From NCBI GenBank assembly GCA_009784825.1, contig WQXO01000002.1:124001-188000 (forward strand): a DNA stretch of 64,000 nt. The letters are read 5' to 3'. This DNA is from Oscillospiraceae bacterium. Lineage in GTDB: Bacteria; Bacillota; Clostridia; Oscillospirales; Ruminococcaceae. A model generated the notes under the pieces. It made no database searches and had not been told where the DNA came from. It worked only from the letters and a program-made list of their open reading frames with translations. Both the position numbers and the translations under genes were made by a program. How positions within the stretch are numbered: position 1 is the first letter of the stretch; each line of letters begins with the position of its first letter. Below, in pieces: positions 42,537 to 50,349 of this stretch.

Positions 42537-44728
42537 ACACTGTCCGCCATAAGGAACTTCTTCTCTATATCAGCGGCAGACAGCGGCTTTCCGTGGAAAT
42601 AACCCTGTGCCTCGTCACAGCCCAATTTATTCAGAATATCCCACTGCTCCTGCGTTTCAACCCCCTCGGCGACTACTAAGAAGTTCATCGCCTTACCCAT
42701 TTCTATAACAGCACGAGCGATATTCTCCGAAGCGGGATTGTCACATAAATCATGGATAAGACTACGGTCAACCTTCAAAATATCAATCGGCAATTGTTTA
42801 ATCGAAGAAAGGGAGGAATACCCCGTCCCGAAATCGTCCATCGAAATAGAAACACCGAGTTTCTTAATATTTTCCAAAACCCGAATAGTATGCTTAATAT
42901 CTTGAACCGCCATAGTTTCGGTAAGCTCAATTTCGATATACTGCGGCTCAAGCCCCGATTCATCTAATGCCCGTTTAAGCGTTTCAACCACATTAGTTTT
43001 ATACAGTTGAATCTGCGACATATTAACAGAAACCTTGATATTCCTATACCCCTTTACCTGCCAATACTTATTCTGGTTACACGCCTGTTTAAGCCCCCAC
43101 TCGTCCATTTTTATAATAATGCCTATATCCTCGGCAACAGGAATAAACTCATAAGGATAGATAATCCCGCGTTTGGGGTGGTTCCAGCGGATAAGTGCCT
43201 CTGCCCCGATAATTTCACCGGTTCTGAAGCTGACCTTAGGCTGATAATACAGCTCAAACTCGTTATATTTAAGGGCATGTCCGATTTCAAACTCGATTAA
43301 CTCACGGTCATGCAGTTTTTTCTCAACATCGTCATTGTAATAATGGCAGATTTTATTACCAATCTCGCTGCTTGCATAAAGCATAATATTCGCTTTATAA
43401 TACAGTGTTTGAATATCGTCCATCCCGTCATAAATGCATATCCCCGCATCGAAACGAACCTGGTCCTTCAGATTAGCGGGCAGTGTATTATCATCGCAGT
43501 TATTTTCTAAAAACAAGAACAGCTCTTTCGTAAACGCCTCAATATCATGATAAGGATTATCACTCGCAATGATTAGAGCAAAGTCATCAGTACCAATTCT
43601 GCCGGCGACAGAATTCTCACCGGTGAACTTAACCAACCCCTCGGCGTAGCATTTTATAAGTCTTTCCCACATTTCATTCCCGAAAAGCGAGGTGATTTTA
43701 AGCATACGCTCAATTTTTATAGACGCCATAACAGCATTCCCGAAATTCTCGTTTTCCTTATTTCGGTTAAGCAGGGCTAAAAGCTCACTGCCTTTCTCCA
43801 TGAAGCCCTTGCGGTTATACAACCCCGACATCGGGTCAAGCAAGCTCACCGCATCATACAAGCTATACCGTTCTCTCTGCGAGGTGACATCAATGAATGC
43901 CCCGGTAATCTTGGTCAGCGTACCGAACTCGTCCTTAGTGCCGTTCCATTTCAGCATAAAATTATGATACTCGTTATTGGCAGAAAGCATCTTAATTTCT
44001 ATTTCAAGGGCGGAGCTGTTACCGTTTAACAGGTTTTTCAGCTTATGCTCATAATTATTAAGGTCAACTGCATAAACCTTTTCTTTTAAGTCCTCGAGCG
44101 TTATATCGTCAATACTGTTAAACCCTAACATTTTCTTGCCGACGGGCGACATTTCGATATAGGGCAACGCATGAGTCGAAATGTGGATAATCCCGATTTC
44201 CGCACTTTCCATTGCCATTTCAAAATTCTCTTCCGAGATAAAGTTATCTCTTCTTTGTTTATACAATTCATTTTTTAAATAGCGCAGTTCTGTTTCATCA
44301 CTGCCCACAGACATAATAAATCCGGACACACCTTTAACCTCAACCGAATCGCTACGCCACTTAATATAACAAGGGTTGCCCGTCAAATCATTAAAAACGC
44401 TCTCGGTTCCGCTCTCGTCTAAAGCGTTGACAATCAGAGTAGCCGGCGAGAATTTATCGGGAGTTTTCTCACTGTCAAAAACAGAAAGGACAAATCCGGC
44501 ATCTGCGTTTGCCCCTAAAGAAAACAGCTTCATTCTCAAAGCGTCATTCACATAAACATAGGAAAGGTCGTCCTTCCATAACATGATATACTTATTGCTT
44601 GCGTTATAAAGTGCATTAAGCCGGCGTTCCAAGGAACCGGCTTTCTTTTTTATCCGAGCAAACGCAACAAACATAACCACCGCAACGATAGCCAAAACAG
44701 CGATAATAAGTATAAACAACCATTCCAT
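42533..44728 (-). CDS. Membrane GGDEF/EAL protein, probable c-di-GMP phosphodiesterase
   Basis: 731 residues. A transmembrane helix (4-24) is followed by PAS-like regions (about 35-290), a GGDEF-like domain (about 300-455) and an EAL domain (about 475-728). The GGDEF active loop is degenerate: RIGTDDF in place of GGDEF, so diguanylate cyclase activity is unlikely. The EAL domain looks intact: GAEALIRWNHP, then ELTE, then DDFGTGYSSL, then KVDRSLI, AEGVETQEQW and DEAQGYFHGKPL. It therefore probably degrades c-di-GMP, with the GGDEF-like part perhaps sensing GTP. Transcribed with pyridoxamine kinase; 60 bases downstream of acpP, which lies upstream in this direction. Confidence 0.88.
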   Translation of the reverse strand: MEWLFILIIAVLAIVAVVMFVAFARIKKKAGSLERRLNALYNASNKYIMLWKDDLSYVYVNDALRMKLFSLGANADAGFVLSVFDSEKTPDKFSPATLIVNALDESGTESVFNDLTGNPCYIKWRSDSVEVKGVSGFIMSVGSDETELRYLKNELYKQRRDNFISEENFEMAMESAEIGIIHISTHALPYIEMSPVGKKMLGFNSIDDITLEDLKEKVYAVDLNNYEHKLKNLLNGNSSALEIEIKMLSANNEYHNFMLKWNGTKDEFGTLTKITGAFIDVTSQRERYSLYDAVSLLDPMSGLYNRKGFMEKGSELLALLNRNKENENFGNAVMASIKIERMLKITSLFGNEMWERLIKCYAEGLVKFTGENSVAGRIGTDDFALIIASDNPYHDIEAFTKELFLFLENNCDDNTLPANLKDQVRFDAGICIYDGMDDIQTLYYKANIMLYASSEIGNKICHYYNDDVEKKLHDRELIEFEIGHALKYNEFELYYQPKVSFRTGEIIGAEALIRWNHPKRGIIYPYEFIPVAEDIGIIIKMDEWGLKQACNQNKYWQVKGYRNIKVSVNMSQIQLYKTNVVETLKRALDESGLEPQYIEIELTETMAVQDIKHTIRVLENIKKLGVSISMDDFGTGYSSLSSIKQLPIDILKVDRSLIHDLCDNPASENIARAVIEMGKAMNFLVVAEGVETQEQWDILNKLGCDEAQGYFHGKPLSAADIEKKFLMADSV

Positions 44729-44788
44729 AGTATCACCTAAACGTAGGGCGGCAGTTTCGGTTCTGCCGCCCGCCGAATGTATAATTTT

Positions 44789-45019
44789 TTATTCCGTCTT
44801 ACCCTCGATATATTTTACAATATCCTCTACGGTTTTAATGTTTTCCACTTGGTCATCGGGTATTTCTAAATCAAACTCGTCCTCAAACGTCATAACAAGG
44901 TCAACAATGTCGAGAGAGTCTGCACCCAAATCATCTTGAATATTCGCTGTAAGTGTTACCTTTTCTTCATCCACGTCCAATTGGTCAATAATAATCCCTT
45001 TTACTTTTTCAAATACCAT
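44789..45019 (-). CDS. acpP: Acyl carrier protein (housekeeping)
   Basis: 76 residues, acidic. [19 protein letters not shown] contains Ser35, the phosphopantetheine site in the canonical DSL motif. It carries acyl chains through FAS II. SD GGAGGATTAT before ATG 45019, and its own strong promoter at 45054-45082. It lies downstream of accA in the same direction but can be expressed separately, which suits its need for high amounts. Confidence 0.97.
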   Translation of the reverse strand: MVFEKVKGIIIDQLDVDEEKVTLTANIQDDLGADSLDIVDLVMTFEDEFDLEIPDDQVENIKTVEDIVKYIEGKTE

Positions 45020-45053
45020 TTTTTATAATCCTCCATGCTGTTATTTTATTTAT

Positions 45054-45082
45054 TATAAGACATTGTACGAAAATAATCAATA
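45054..45082 (-). promoter_or_regulatory. Promoter of acpP
   Basis: Minus strand: TTGATT (45077-45082), 17-base spacer, perfect TATAAT (45054-45059), 35 bases upstream of the acpP start. Confidence 0.75.
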
Positions 45083-45132
45083 GAAATTCCTGCAAATTTT
45101 ATCCAAATATTATTAACATTTGCCGTGGAAAA

Positions 45133-45951
45133 CTATTCCTCTTGCACAAAATCGAACATTCCGATTTTCCTGAACTTGTTGTATCTGTTGTCCAAAAGCG
45201 TATCAACATTGAATTTGACATGCCTCTTAACAGCTTCATAAAGATGCTCGGAAATGTTCTCGGCGGTCAACTGCATATCGTTATGTGCCCCACCTGACGG
45301 TTCGGGAATAATTTTCTCACACACACCGAACTCCAATAAATCCTCGGCAGTTATTCTCATAAGCTCCGCCGCTTCCTTTTCCCTCGACGGGTCTTTCCAA
45401 AGAATGGAGGCGAACCCACGTGGCGAAATCACCGAATACAGTGCATTTTCTAAGACAAGCAGTTCGTCGCACACCGCCAACGCCAACGCACCGCCGCTTC
45501 CACCCTCTCCGAGGACTACCGAGATAATCGGCGTTTTAAGCGTCATAAACTCCATTAAATTTTTTGCAATGGCCTCACCCTGCCCTCTTTTTTCCGCTTC
45601 AATTCCGCAGAACGCACCCGGCGTATCAATCAAGCAGATTACGGGGCGGTGGAACTTTTCAGCCTGCTTAGCCAGCCTCAACGCTTTTCTGTACCCCTCG
45701 GGGTGCGGCATAGCGAAGTTGGATTTTTTATTCTCGTCGATGTTCCTACCCTTGACCTGTGCAATAACCGTAACGGGGATTCCGTTAAAGCTCGCAATCC
45801 CGCCCATAATCGCATGGTCATCACCGTAATGGCGGTCACCGTGGAACTCCATAAAATTCTGGAATATCAGGGGAATATAGTCATTGACGGTGGGGCGGTG
45901 TTTATTCCTGATTAATTCAAGGCGTTCAGTAGCTTTATTCATATTAAACAA
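45133..45951 (-). CDS. accA: Acetyl-CoA carboxylase carboxyltransferase subunit alpha
   Basis: 272 residues, a shorter Firmicute-type AccA. MEFHGDRHYGDDHAIMGGIA, PHPEGYRKALRLAKQAEKF (in part), CLIDTPGAFCGIEAEKRGQGEAIA (in part) and VLGEGGSGGALALAV are the crotonase-fold signatures, and SPRGFASILWKDPS the C-terminal helix. With AccD it moves the carboxyl group from biotin on AccB to acetyl-CoA, giving malonyl-CoA. It overlaps accD by 8 bases. Confidence 0.96.
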   Translation of the reverse strand: MFNMNKATERLELIRNKHRPTVNDYIPLIFQNFMEFHGDRHYGDDHAIMGGIASFNGIPVTVIAQVKGRNIDENKKSNFAMPHPEGYRKALRLAKQAEKFHRPVICLIDTPGAFCGIEAEKRGQGEAIAKNLMEFMTLKTPIISVVLGEGGSGGALALAVCDELLVLENALYSVISPRGFASILWKDPSREKEAAELMRITAEDLLEFGVCEKIIPEPSGGAHNDMQLTAENISEHLYEAVKRHVKFNVDTLLDNRYNKFRKIGMFDFVQEE

Positions 45952-46828
45952 CCTCCTCCCGCTTGATGTAATTATGGATTCTCAAAATCCTCGAAAGCGT
46001 CTTCCTCATTTTCTTCCTGTCAACAATCATATCGACAAACCCGTTTTCCATAAGGAACTCGGCAGACTGGAAGTCGTCGGGCAGCTGCTGTTTTATAGTA
46101 TCTTGAATAACTCTACGCCCCGCAAACCCGATTAACGCCTTAGGCTCTGCGATGATAATATCACCCAACGACGCAAACGAAGCGGTCACACCGCCGGTGG
46201 TCGGGTCGGTCATAACAGTTATATAAAGCTGCCCCGCCTCGTTATGCTTAGAAATCGCACCGCTCGTCTTAGCCATCTGCATAAGAGAAATAATCCCCTC
46301 CTGCATTCTCGCACCGCCGGAAGCAGTAAAAAGAACAACCGGCAGTTTCTTTTTAGCGGCATATTCAAACGCCCGTGTAATCTTTTCACCGACTACACTA
46401 CCCATGCTCGCCATCATGAAGTGACTGTCCATAATCCCGATAACAACCGGATACCCTAATATGGTACATTCTCCTGTAACTACCGCCTCATTGGTTTTAC
46501 AGCTTTTCGACAACCCCTCAATCTTCTTTTCATAATCGGGGAATCCGATAGGGTTGAGCGAAACCATATTTGAATCGAACTCACGAAAGCTGTCCTTATC
46601 GGCAGTCATGAGCAATCTCTCTTGCCATGTCAAGCGGGAATGATAATTACATGAGGTGCAGATTTTCCTGTTCCTCTCGAACTCTTCCATGTAGACAGTC
46701 GCCCTGCAACGCGGACATTTGAACAAAATGTTCCCGGGGATTTCCGGTTTCCGTGACGGAATGGGTTCTGCGGGTTCGTCCTTGTTCAAACGATGTTTTA
46801 CGGTTTTTAAGAGGTCTTCAAGTCCCAT
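45944..46828 (-). CDS. accD: Acetyl-CoA carboxylase carboxyltransferase subunit beta
   Basis: 294 residues. An N-terminal zinc ribbon is visible: FKCPRCRATVYMEEF then RKICTSCNYHSRLT (two CxxC). The carboxyltransferase core has FTASGGARMQEGIISLMQMAKTSGA (in part), DPTTGGVTASFASLGD and EPKALIGFAGRRVI. Partner of AccA. SD AAGGAG before ATG 46828. It is separated from the upstream accC by about 2.2 kb of unrelated genes, and its 160-base leader may contain its own promoter. Confidence 0.97.
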   Translation of the reverse strand: MGLEDLLKTVKHRLNKDEPAEPIPSRKPEIPGNILFKCPRCRATVYMEEFERNRKICTSCNYHSRLTWQERLLMTADKDSFREFDSNMVSLNPIGFPDYEKKIEGLSKSCKTNEAVVTGECTILGYPVVIGIMDSHFMMASMGSVVGEKITRAFEYAAKKKLPVVLFTASGGARMQEGIISLMQMAKTSGAISKHNEAGQLYITVMTDPTTGGVTASFASLGDIIIAEPKALIGFAGRRVIQDTIKQQLPDDFQSAEFLMENGFVDMIVDRKKMRKTLSRILRIHNYIKREEVV

Positions 46829-46991
46829 AATTTCTCCTTTGTATATTTTATGTATTTATACATTATTGCTGTTTCTCGCGCGTGTGCGCGTTTTATTAAT
46901 TATATTAAAAGGGGTTAAAATTAATCGGAAATTATACGGTTTTTCGGGGTTTTAATTGTGCATAAATGTTGCATAATGTATGAATATGTTA
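46829..46991 (-). promoter_or_regulatory. AT-rich leader of accD with GC-rich inverted repeat
   Basis: No gene here. On the minus strand there are two TATAAT sequences (complements of 46931-46936 and 46899-46904) but no good -35 at the expected distance. CGCGC-GTGT-GCGCG (46877-46890) is a GC-rich inverted repeat standing out in an otherwise AT-rich leader. A near-palindrome TGTATTTATACA lies at 46850-46861. A promoter for accDA is plausible but not proven. Confidence 0.35.
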
Positions 46992-47033
46992 AATTGTCTC
47001 GTATCCTGTGCCGTCGGTGCGTACTCTTGTCAA
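46989..47033 (-). pseudogene. Remnant of the 3' end of a DUF5050-type gene
   Basis: Read on the minus strand this stretch encodes LTRVRTDGTGYETI followed by TAA. The intact lipoprotein at 47741-48688 ends in LSRVRTDGTGYEIVG followed by TGA. The fragment is not open further upstream, because it runs into the HEPN gene. It is therefore a scar of a second copy or of an insertion event, and it marks one boundary of the MNT/HEPN module. Confidence 0.75.
46992..47027. repeat. Direct repeat, left copy, flanking the MNT/HEPN pair
   Basis: 36 bases matching 47747-47782 at 31 of 36 positions in the same orientation (common core TATCCTGT[AG]CCGTCGGTGCG). It is the 3' coding end of the DUF5050-type gene. 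Confidence 0.75.
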
Positions 47034-47419
47034 TGAAACACAAAGCCATTAACAAATTCATAGATTTTATCAGCGTATTTCAACGCTGTTTCGGAATCGA
47101 GCTCTTCTAATTCAAGCTCGGTGGGATAGCGTGGCAAAACACCGTATTCGGAAAGTAATTCAGCTTCTTTATCAAGGGTGTTGAAAGTGCTTTCAATTTC
47201 TGCACACATATCAACAAGTTGTTGCAAATCGTGCGTTTTAGGCGGCATAATTGAATTGTGAACCAAGAAACACTTCAATATCTTTTCTGCCGCTTGTTGT
47301 GAGTGAAAACAGATGATTTCATGCGGCATGGGGCGGTGAAGTTCAAAAATTCGTTGTGCAGTTACTAAATCCATTTCAGCAAGCCGTTTCCATTCTAAAA
47401 TGTTTTCTTCAACACTCAT
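47030..47419 (-). CDS. HEPN-domain protein (probable toxin of MNT/HEPN pair)
   Basis: 129 residues from ATG 47419, with SD AAGGGGG ten bases upstream; the longer frame to 47482 lies inside the MNT gene. Features of the HEPN domain: WKRLAEMDLVTAQRIFE, then HEIICFHSQQAAEKILKCFLV, then PKTHDLQQLVDMC. HEPN proteins are all-helical and many are RNases; here the R-x4-6-H RNase motif is not evident, so nuclease activity is uncertain. In known pairs the MNT partner adds AMP to HEPN and silences it. The gene overlaps the MNT gene by 11 bases. Confidence 0.82.
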   Translation of the reverse strand: MSVEENILEWKRLAEMDLVTAQRIFELHRPMPHEIICFHSQQAAEKILKCFLVHNSIMPPKTHDLQQLVDMCAEIESTFNTLDKEAELLSEYGVLPRYPTELELEELDSETALKYADKIYEFVNGFVFH

Positions 47420-47729
47420 AAAGCACAACCCCCTTTTCCGCAATTGTTCGCTCCATAGTAAGCCCTTGTGAACGATATGCAAATCTCTCGCTTGTATTCG
47501 CTAACAAATCTACAGATTTACTTCTTTTCAACCCTCGTAACGCTCCCCTCGCTTGATGCATTGCATCAATCGGGCGTATACCGCCGTTCGGAATTACCAT
47601 GTAAAAATCATAATCGCTGTCCTCGTTTGGCGTTCCATAAGCATATGAGCCGAAAAGATACAGCCTTTCGACATCGACAGCCGCTATAATAAGGTCTTTG
47701 ATTTTTAAGATTTCCTCGTTATTTATCAT
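47409..47729 (-). CDS. MNT-type minimal nucleotidyltransferase (probable antitoxin)
   Basis: 106 residues from ATG 47729 with SD GAGGGGTGG; the longer frame adds five residues. LFGSYAYGTPNEDSDYDFYMV is the GSx10DxD signature (Gly27-Ser28, Asp39, Asp41) of DNA polymerase-beta-like minimal nucleotidyltransferases. In MntA/HepT-type systems this protein AMPylates the HEPN toxin. Order and overlap with the HEPN gene are as expected. The pair sits inside the FAS II/ACC operon between direct repeats. Confidence 0.87.
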   Translation of the reverse strand: MINNEEILKIKDLIIAAVDVERLYLFGSYAYGTPNEDSDYDFYMVIPNGGIRPIDAMHQARGALRGLKRSKSVDLLANTSERFAYRSQGLTMERTIAEKGVVLYEC

Positions 47730-47740
47730 TATACCACCCC

Positions 47741-48688
47741 TCACCCAACTATCTCATATCCTGTACCGTCGGTGCGGACTCTGCTTAACTGCTCATTATT
47801 TAAATCAATGACATCTGCGAAATAAACCCAATCACCTACTATAGATATTGCCAAGCATCTTTCAAAATCAAAATCAGTTTTATCCGAACCGTCAGTGCGG
47901 ACTTTCCTCAGCACGAAACCGCCTCCGCTTACTGTATAATATATCCAACCGTCGGCTACATTCATATTAAAAGCCCTGTCTGCGGTAATCAGTTCTTTAC
48001 CTAAACCGTCTGTGCCGAGTTTGCTAATCCCCGAATAATCGGTATAATAAATCCAATCACCGACAACAACAATGTTAGTAGCCGTTTCGTTTCTGAGGAA
48101 TTCATTATTCTCGCCGTTTAAATCAATTTTGCGGATTGCACCGTCACAGTAATAAATGAAACCGTCGTCCGCCACAAAGAAACTATAGACATATTTATCA
48201 ATCAGAATTGTTTCTAATGTCCCGTCGGTACGCATTTTCCGGACAGAACCTTTTATATCATATTCGTTAGCATTGTTTAACACGGATTCATCAGCATAAT
48301 AATAAATCCAGTCACCGATTACATTTATGTAACTGCTGACCTCTTTATTTAATCTTGCTCTTTCTGTACCATCGGTGCGAATTCGGTAAACATTCCCCTT
48401 ATCCCCCGCATAATAAATCCAATCACCGACTACGTTAATATAAAACCCGATGTCGTCGGTCAGCTTTTCTTTCTCTGTACCGTTTTCACGGGATTTGTAA
48501 ATCCCGTCGCCGACTTTCACGTAATACAGCCAGCCGTCTTTTAATACAACCTGCCCGAGCTGATTAATGTTTCCCGAATTGTTCCCCCGTTCATTCGAGT
48601 TATCAGCGGGGTGAAACTCAGTTGAGCAAGCGGTTACGGTTAAGAGTAAAACCGCTGTAACGCAAATTAAAGCTATGTATTTTTTCAT
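47741..48688 (-). CDS. DUF5050-type beta-propeller lipoprotein
   Basis: 315 residues. A lipoprotein signal ends at LTVTAC. The rest is built from about six repeats of 40-43 residues with the pattern GDWIYYxDxxxxxxIxRxRTDGTxxxxL (for example VVGDWIYYAGDKGNVYRIRTDGTE in part), giving a propeller-like DUF5050 domain. It should be attached to the outside of the membrane. Function unknown; such proteins often appear in clostridial genomes in many copies. It lies 10 bases after a STAS gene and 11 bases before the MNT gene, so it is in one transcript with them. Its 3' end is duplicated at 46989-47033. Confidence 0.82.
   Translation of the reverse strand: MKKYIALICVTAVLLLTVTACSTEFHPADNSNERGNNSGNINQLGQVVLKDGWLYYVKVGDGIYKSRENGTEKEKLTDDIGFYINVVGDWIYYAGDKGNVYRIRTDGTERARLNKEVSSYINVIGDWIYYYADESVLNNANEYDIKGSVRKMRTDGTLETILIDKYVYSFFVADDGFIYYCDGAIRKIDLNGENNEFLRNETATNIVVVGDWIYYTDYSGISKLGTDGLGKELITADRAFNMNVADGWIYYTVSGGGFVLRKVRTDGSDKTDFDFERCLAISIVGDWVYFADVIDLNNEQLSRVRTDGTGYEIVG
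47747..47782. repeat. Direct repeat, right copy, flanking the MNT/HEPN pair
   Basis: The intact 3' coding end of the DUF5050-type gene, 31 of 36 bases identical to 46992-47027. The MNT and HEPN genes occupy the space between the two copies. Confidence 0.75.
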
Positions 48689-48698
48689 GTTTTTCCAA

Positions 48699-49010
48699 TC
48701 ACATCAACAGGTCATTTAACGCCACCATACCGAGGACGTTTCTGACATTTTCCGACGGGTTAACAATTTTGAACTTTGTTTGTCCCTTAAATGTTCTTTT
48801 ATATGCAGAAAGTAAAACTCTTATACCCATTGAGCTTAAAAATTTTACACCCAGCATATCCAATAGAATTATCGGCGGTTCTTCCTCGAACGCTTTATCA
48901 ATTCTTAAATCGAGGATATTCGCTTCCTTTGTTGTGATATGCCCCCGTGCGAATAAGTGAATAGAACCGTCGGGTTTGTCTTCTCTTAAAACCTCAACCA
49001 AAAAATCCAT
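48699..49010 (-). CDS. STAS-domain protein (anti-sigma-factor antagonist type)
   Basis: 103 residues, one STAS domain. IHLFARGHITT, then PIILLDMLGVKFLSSMGIRVLLSAY, in which Ser60 matches the serine phosphorylated in SpoIIAA-type antagonists. Such proteins bind or release anti-sigma kinases according to phosphorylation. No SpoIIAB/RsbW-like kinase or sigma gene is next to it, so the partner is elsewhere or absent. Its ATG overlaps the accC stop by one base (TAATG), so it is translated from the FAS/ACC transcript, an odd location for a signalling protein. Confidence 0.88.
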   Translation of the reverse strand: MDFLVEVLREDKPDGSIHLFARGHITTKEANILDLRIDKAFEEEPPIILLDMLGVKFLSSMGIRVLLSAYKRTFKGQTKFKIVNPSENVRNVLGMVALNDLLM

Positions 49011-50347
49011 TACATCTTCCTCCCCAGAAAACCTATATCATACTTACCACCTAAGAATGTTTCATCCTCCAATATACCGAGCTGGAAATCTATATTGGTG
49101 ACAATCCCCTCAATCAAGAATTCCGACAATGCCACCCGCATTTTCTGAATTGCCTCCTCCCGATTATCCCCTCTGACGATTACTTTTGCAATCATGCTGT
49201 CATAATAAGGCGGAATGGTATACCCTTGATAAACCGCCGTGTCCATTCTCACCCCGAACCCGCCGGGTAAATGCAGCGACTCTATTTTCCCCGGTGACGG
49301 GCGGAAATCATGTGCGGGGTCTTCAGCGTTGACACGGCACTCAATAACATGTCCGGTCATTTTTATATCCTCTTGTTTGAAAGGCAGCTTCTCGCCTGCC
49401 GCAACTCTGATTTGTGCTTTAATTAAATCAATTCCTGTAACAATTTCGGTGACGGGATGTTCCACCTGAATACGGGCGTTCATCTCCATGAAATAGAAAT
49501 CGCCGTTTGCGTCGAGCAAAAACTCAATCGTCCCCGCATTGGAATAACCGCAAGCCTTAGCCGCATTAACCGCCGCCATACCCATACGGTTGCGTAATTC
49601 CTCAGTCATTACGGGAGAGGGGGACTCCTCTAAAACTTTCTGGTTTCGGCGTTGACTGGAGCAGTCACGTTCCCCCATGTGAACGGTATTGCCGAATTCG
49701 TCTGCTAACAGTTGAATTTCCACGTGCTTGGGATTTACAATAAACTTTTCGATATACACATCGCCGTTGCCGAAGAAGGTCAGTGCGTCTTGTTTTGACG
49801 ACAGCAACGCCGCCTCAAGCTCACTCTCCTCTTGAACGAAGCGAATTCCACGTCCTCCGCCGCCTGCACTCGCCTTAACCATAACAGGGTAGCCTATTTC
49901 GGCGGCGATTTTCTTAGCCTCATCAAGGTCGGAAACAACCCCCTCAGACCCCGGAACAACCGGAACTCCCGCTTTAATAACCGTCTGCTTTGCGTTAGCT
50001 TTATCGCCCATTGCCTCCATAGCCTCGGGAGAGGGACCAATCCATTTAATCCCGCACTTCGCACACAATTTCACGAACGCAGGGTTCTCCGACAAAAAGC
50101 CGAACCCCGGGTGAATGGCTTCAGCCCCGGTAATTTCACAGGCGGCGATTATAGCTTTAGTATTGAGGTAGCTGTCCTTAGAGGCGGGCGGGCCTACGCA
50201 GATTGCCTCGTCGGCAATATGTGCGTGAAGTGCCGATTTATCCGCCTCGGAATAAATAGCCACTGTTTTAATTCCCATTTCTCGACAGGCACGGATTACA
50301 CGGACTGCAATCTCACCCCGATTGGCGATTAGTATTTTTTTGAACAT
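49010..50347 (-). CDS. accC: Acetyl-CoA carboxylase, biotin carboxylase subunit
   Basis: 445 residues, the standard length. KILIANRGEIAVRVIRACREMGI at the start, ATP-grasp motif KASAGGGGRGIRFV, MGERDCSSQRRNQKVLEE, FLLDANGDFYFMEMNARIQVEHPVTE (in part) and the C-terminal YDSMIAKVIVRGDNREEAI. It carboxylates biotin on AccB using ATP and bicarbonate. It starts with ATG 50347, two bases before the stop of the HicB-like gene in transcription order, and is tightly packed with the following STAS gene. Confidence 0.98.
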   Translation of the reverse strand: MFKKILIANRGEIAVRVIRACREMGIKTVAIYSEADKSALHAHIADEAICVGPPASKDSYLNTKAIIAACEITGAEAIHPGFGFLSENPAFVKLCAKCGIKWIGPSPEAMEAMGDKANAKQTVIKAGVPVVPGSEGVVSDLDEAKKIAAEIGYPVMVKASAGGGGRGIRFVQEESELEAALLSSKQDALTFFGNGDVYIEKFIVNPKHVEIQLLADEFGNTVHMGERDCSSQRRNQKVLEESPSPVMTEELRNRMGMAAVNAAKACGYSNAGTIEFLLDANGDFYFMEMNARIQVEHPVTEIVTGIDLIKAQIRVAAGEKLPFKQEDIKMTGHVIECRVNAEDPAHDFRPSPGKIESLHLPGGFGVRMDTAVYQGYTIPPYYDSMIAKVIVRGDNREEAIQKMRVALSEFLIEGIVTNIDFQLGILEDETFLGGKYDIGFLGRKM

Positions 50348-50349
50348 GA

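Noticed and set aside
45254-45829. A 191-codon plus-strand open frame opposite accA
   Set aside because: Antisense shadow of a conserved gene; composition follows the accA codon pattern, with no start signals.
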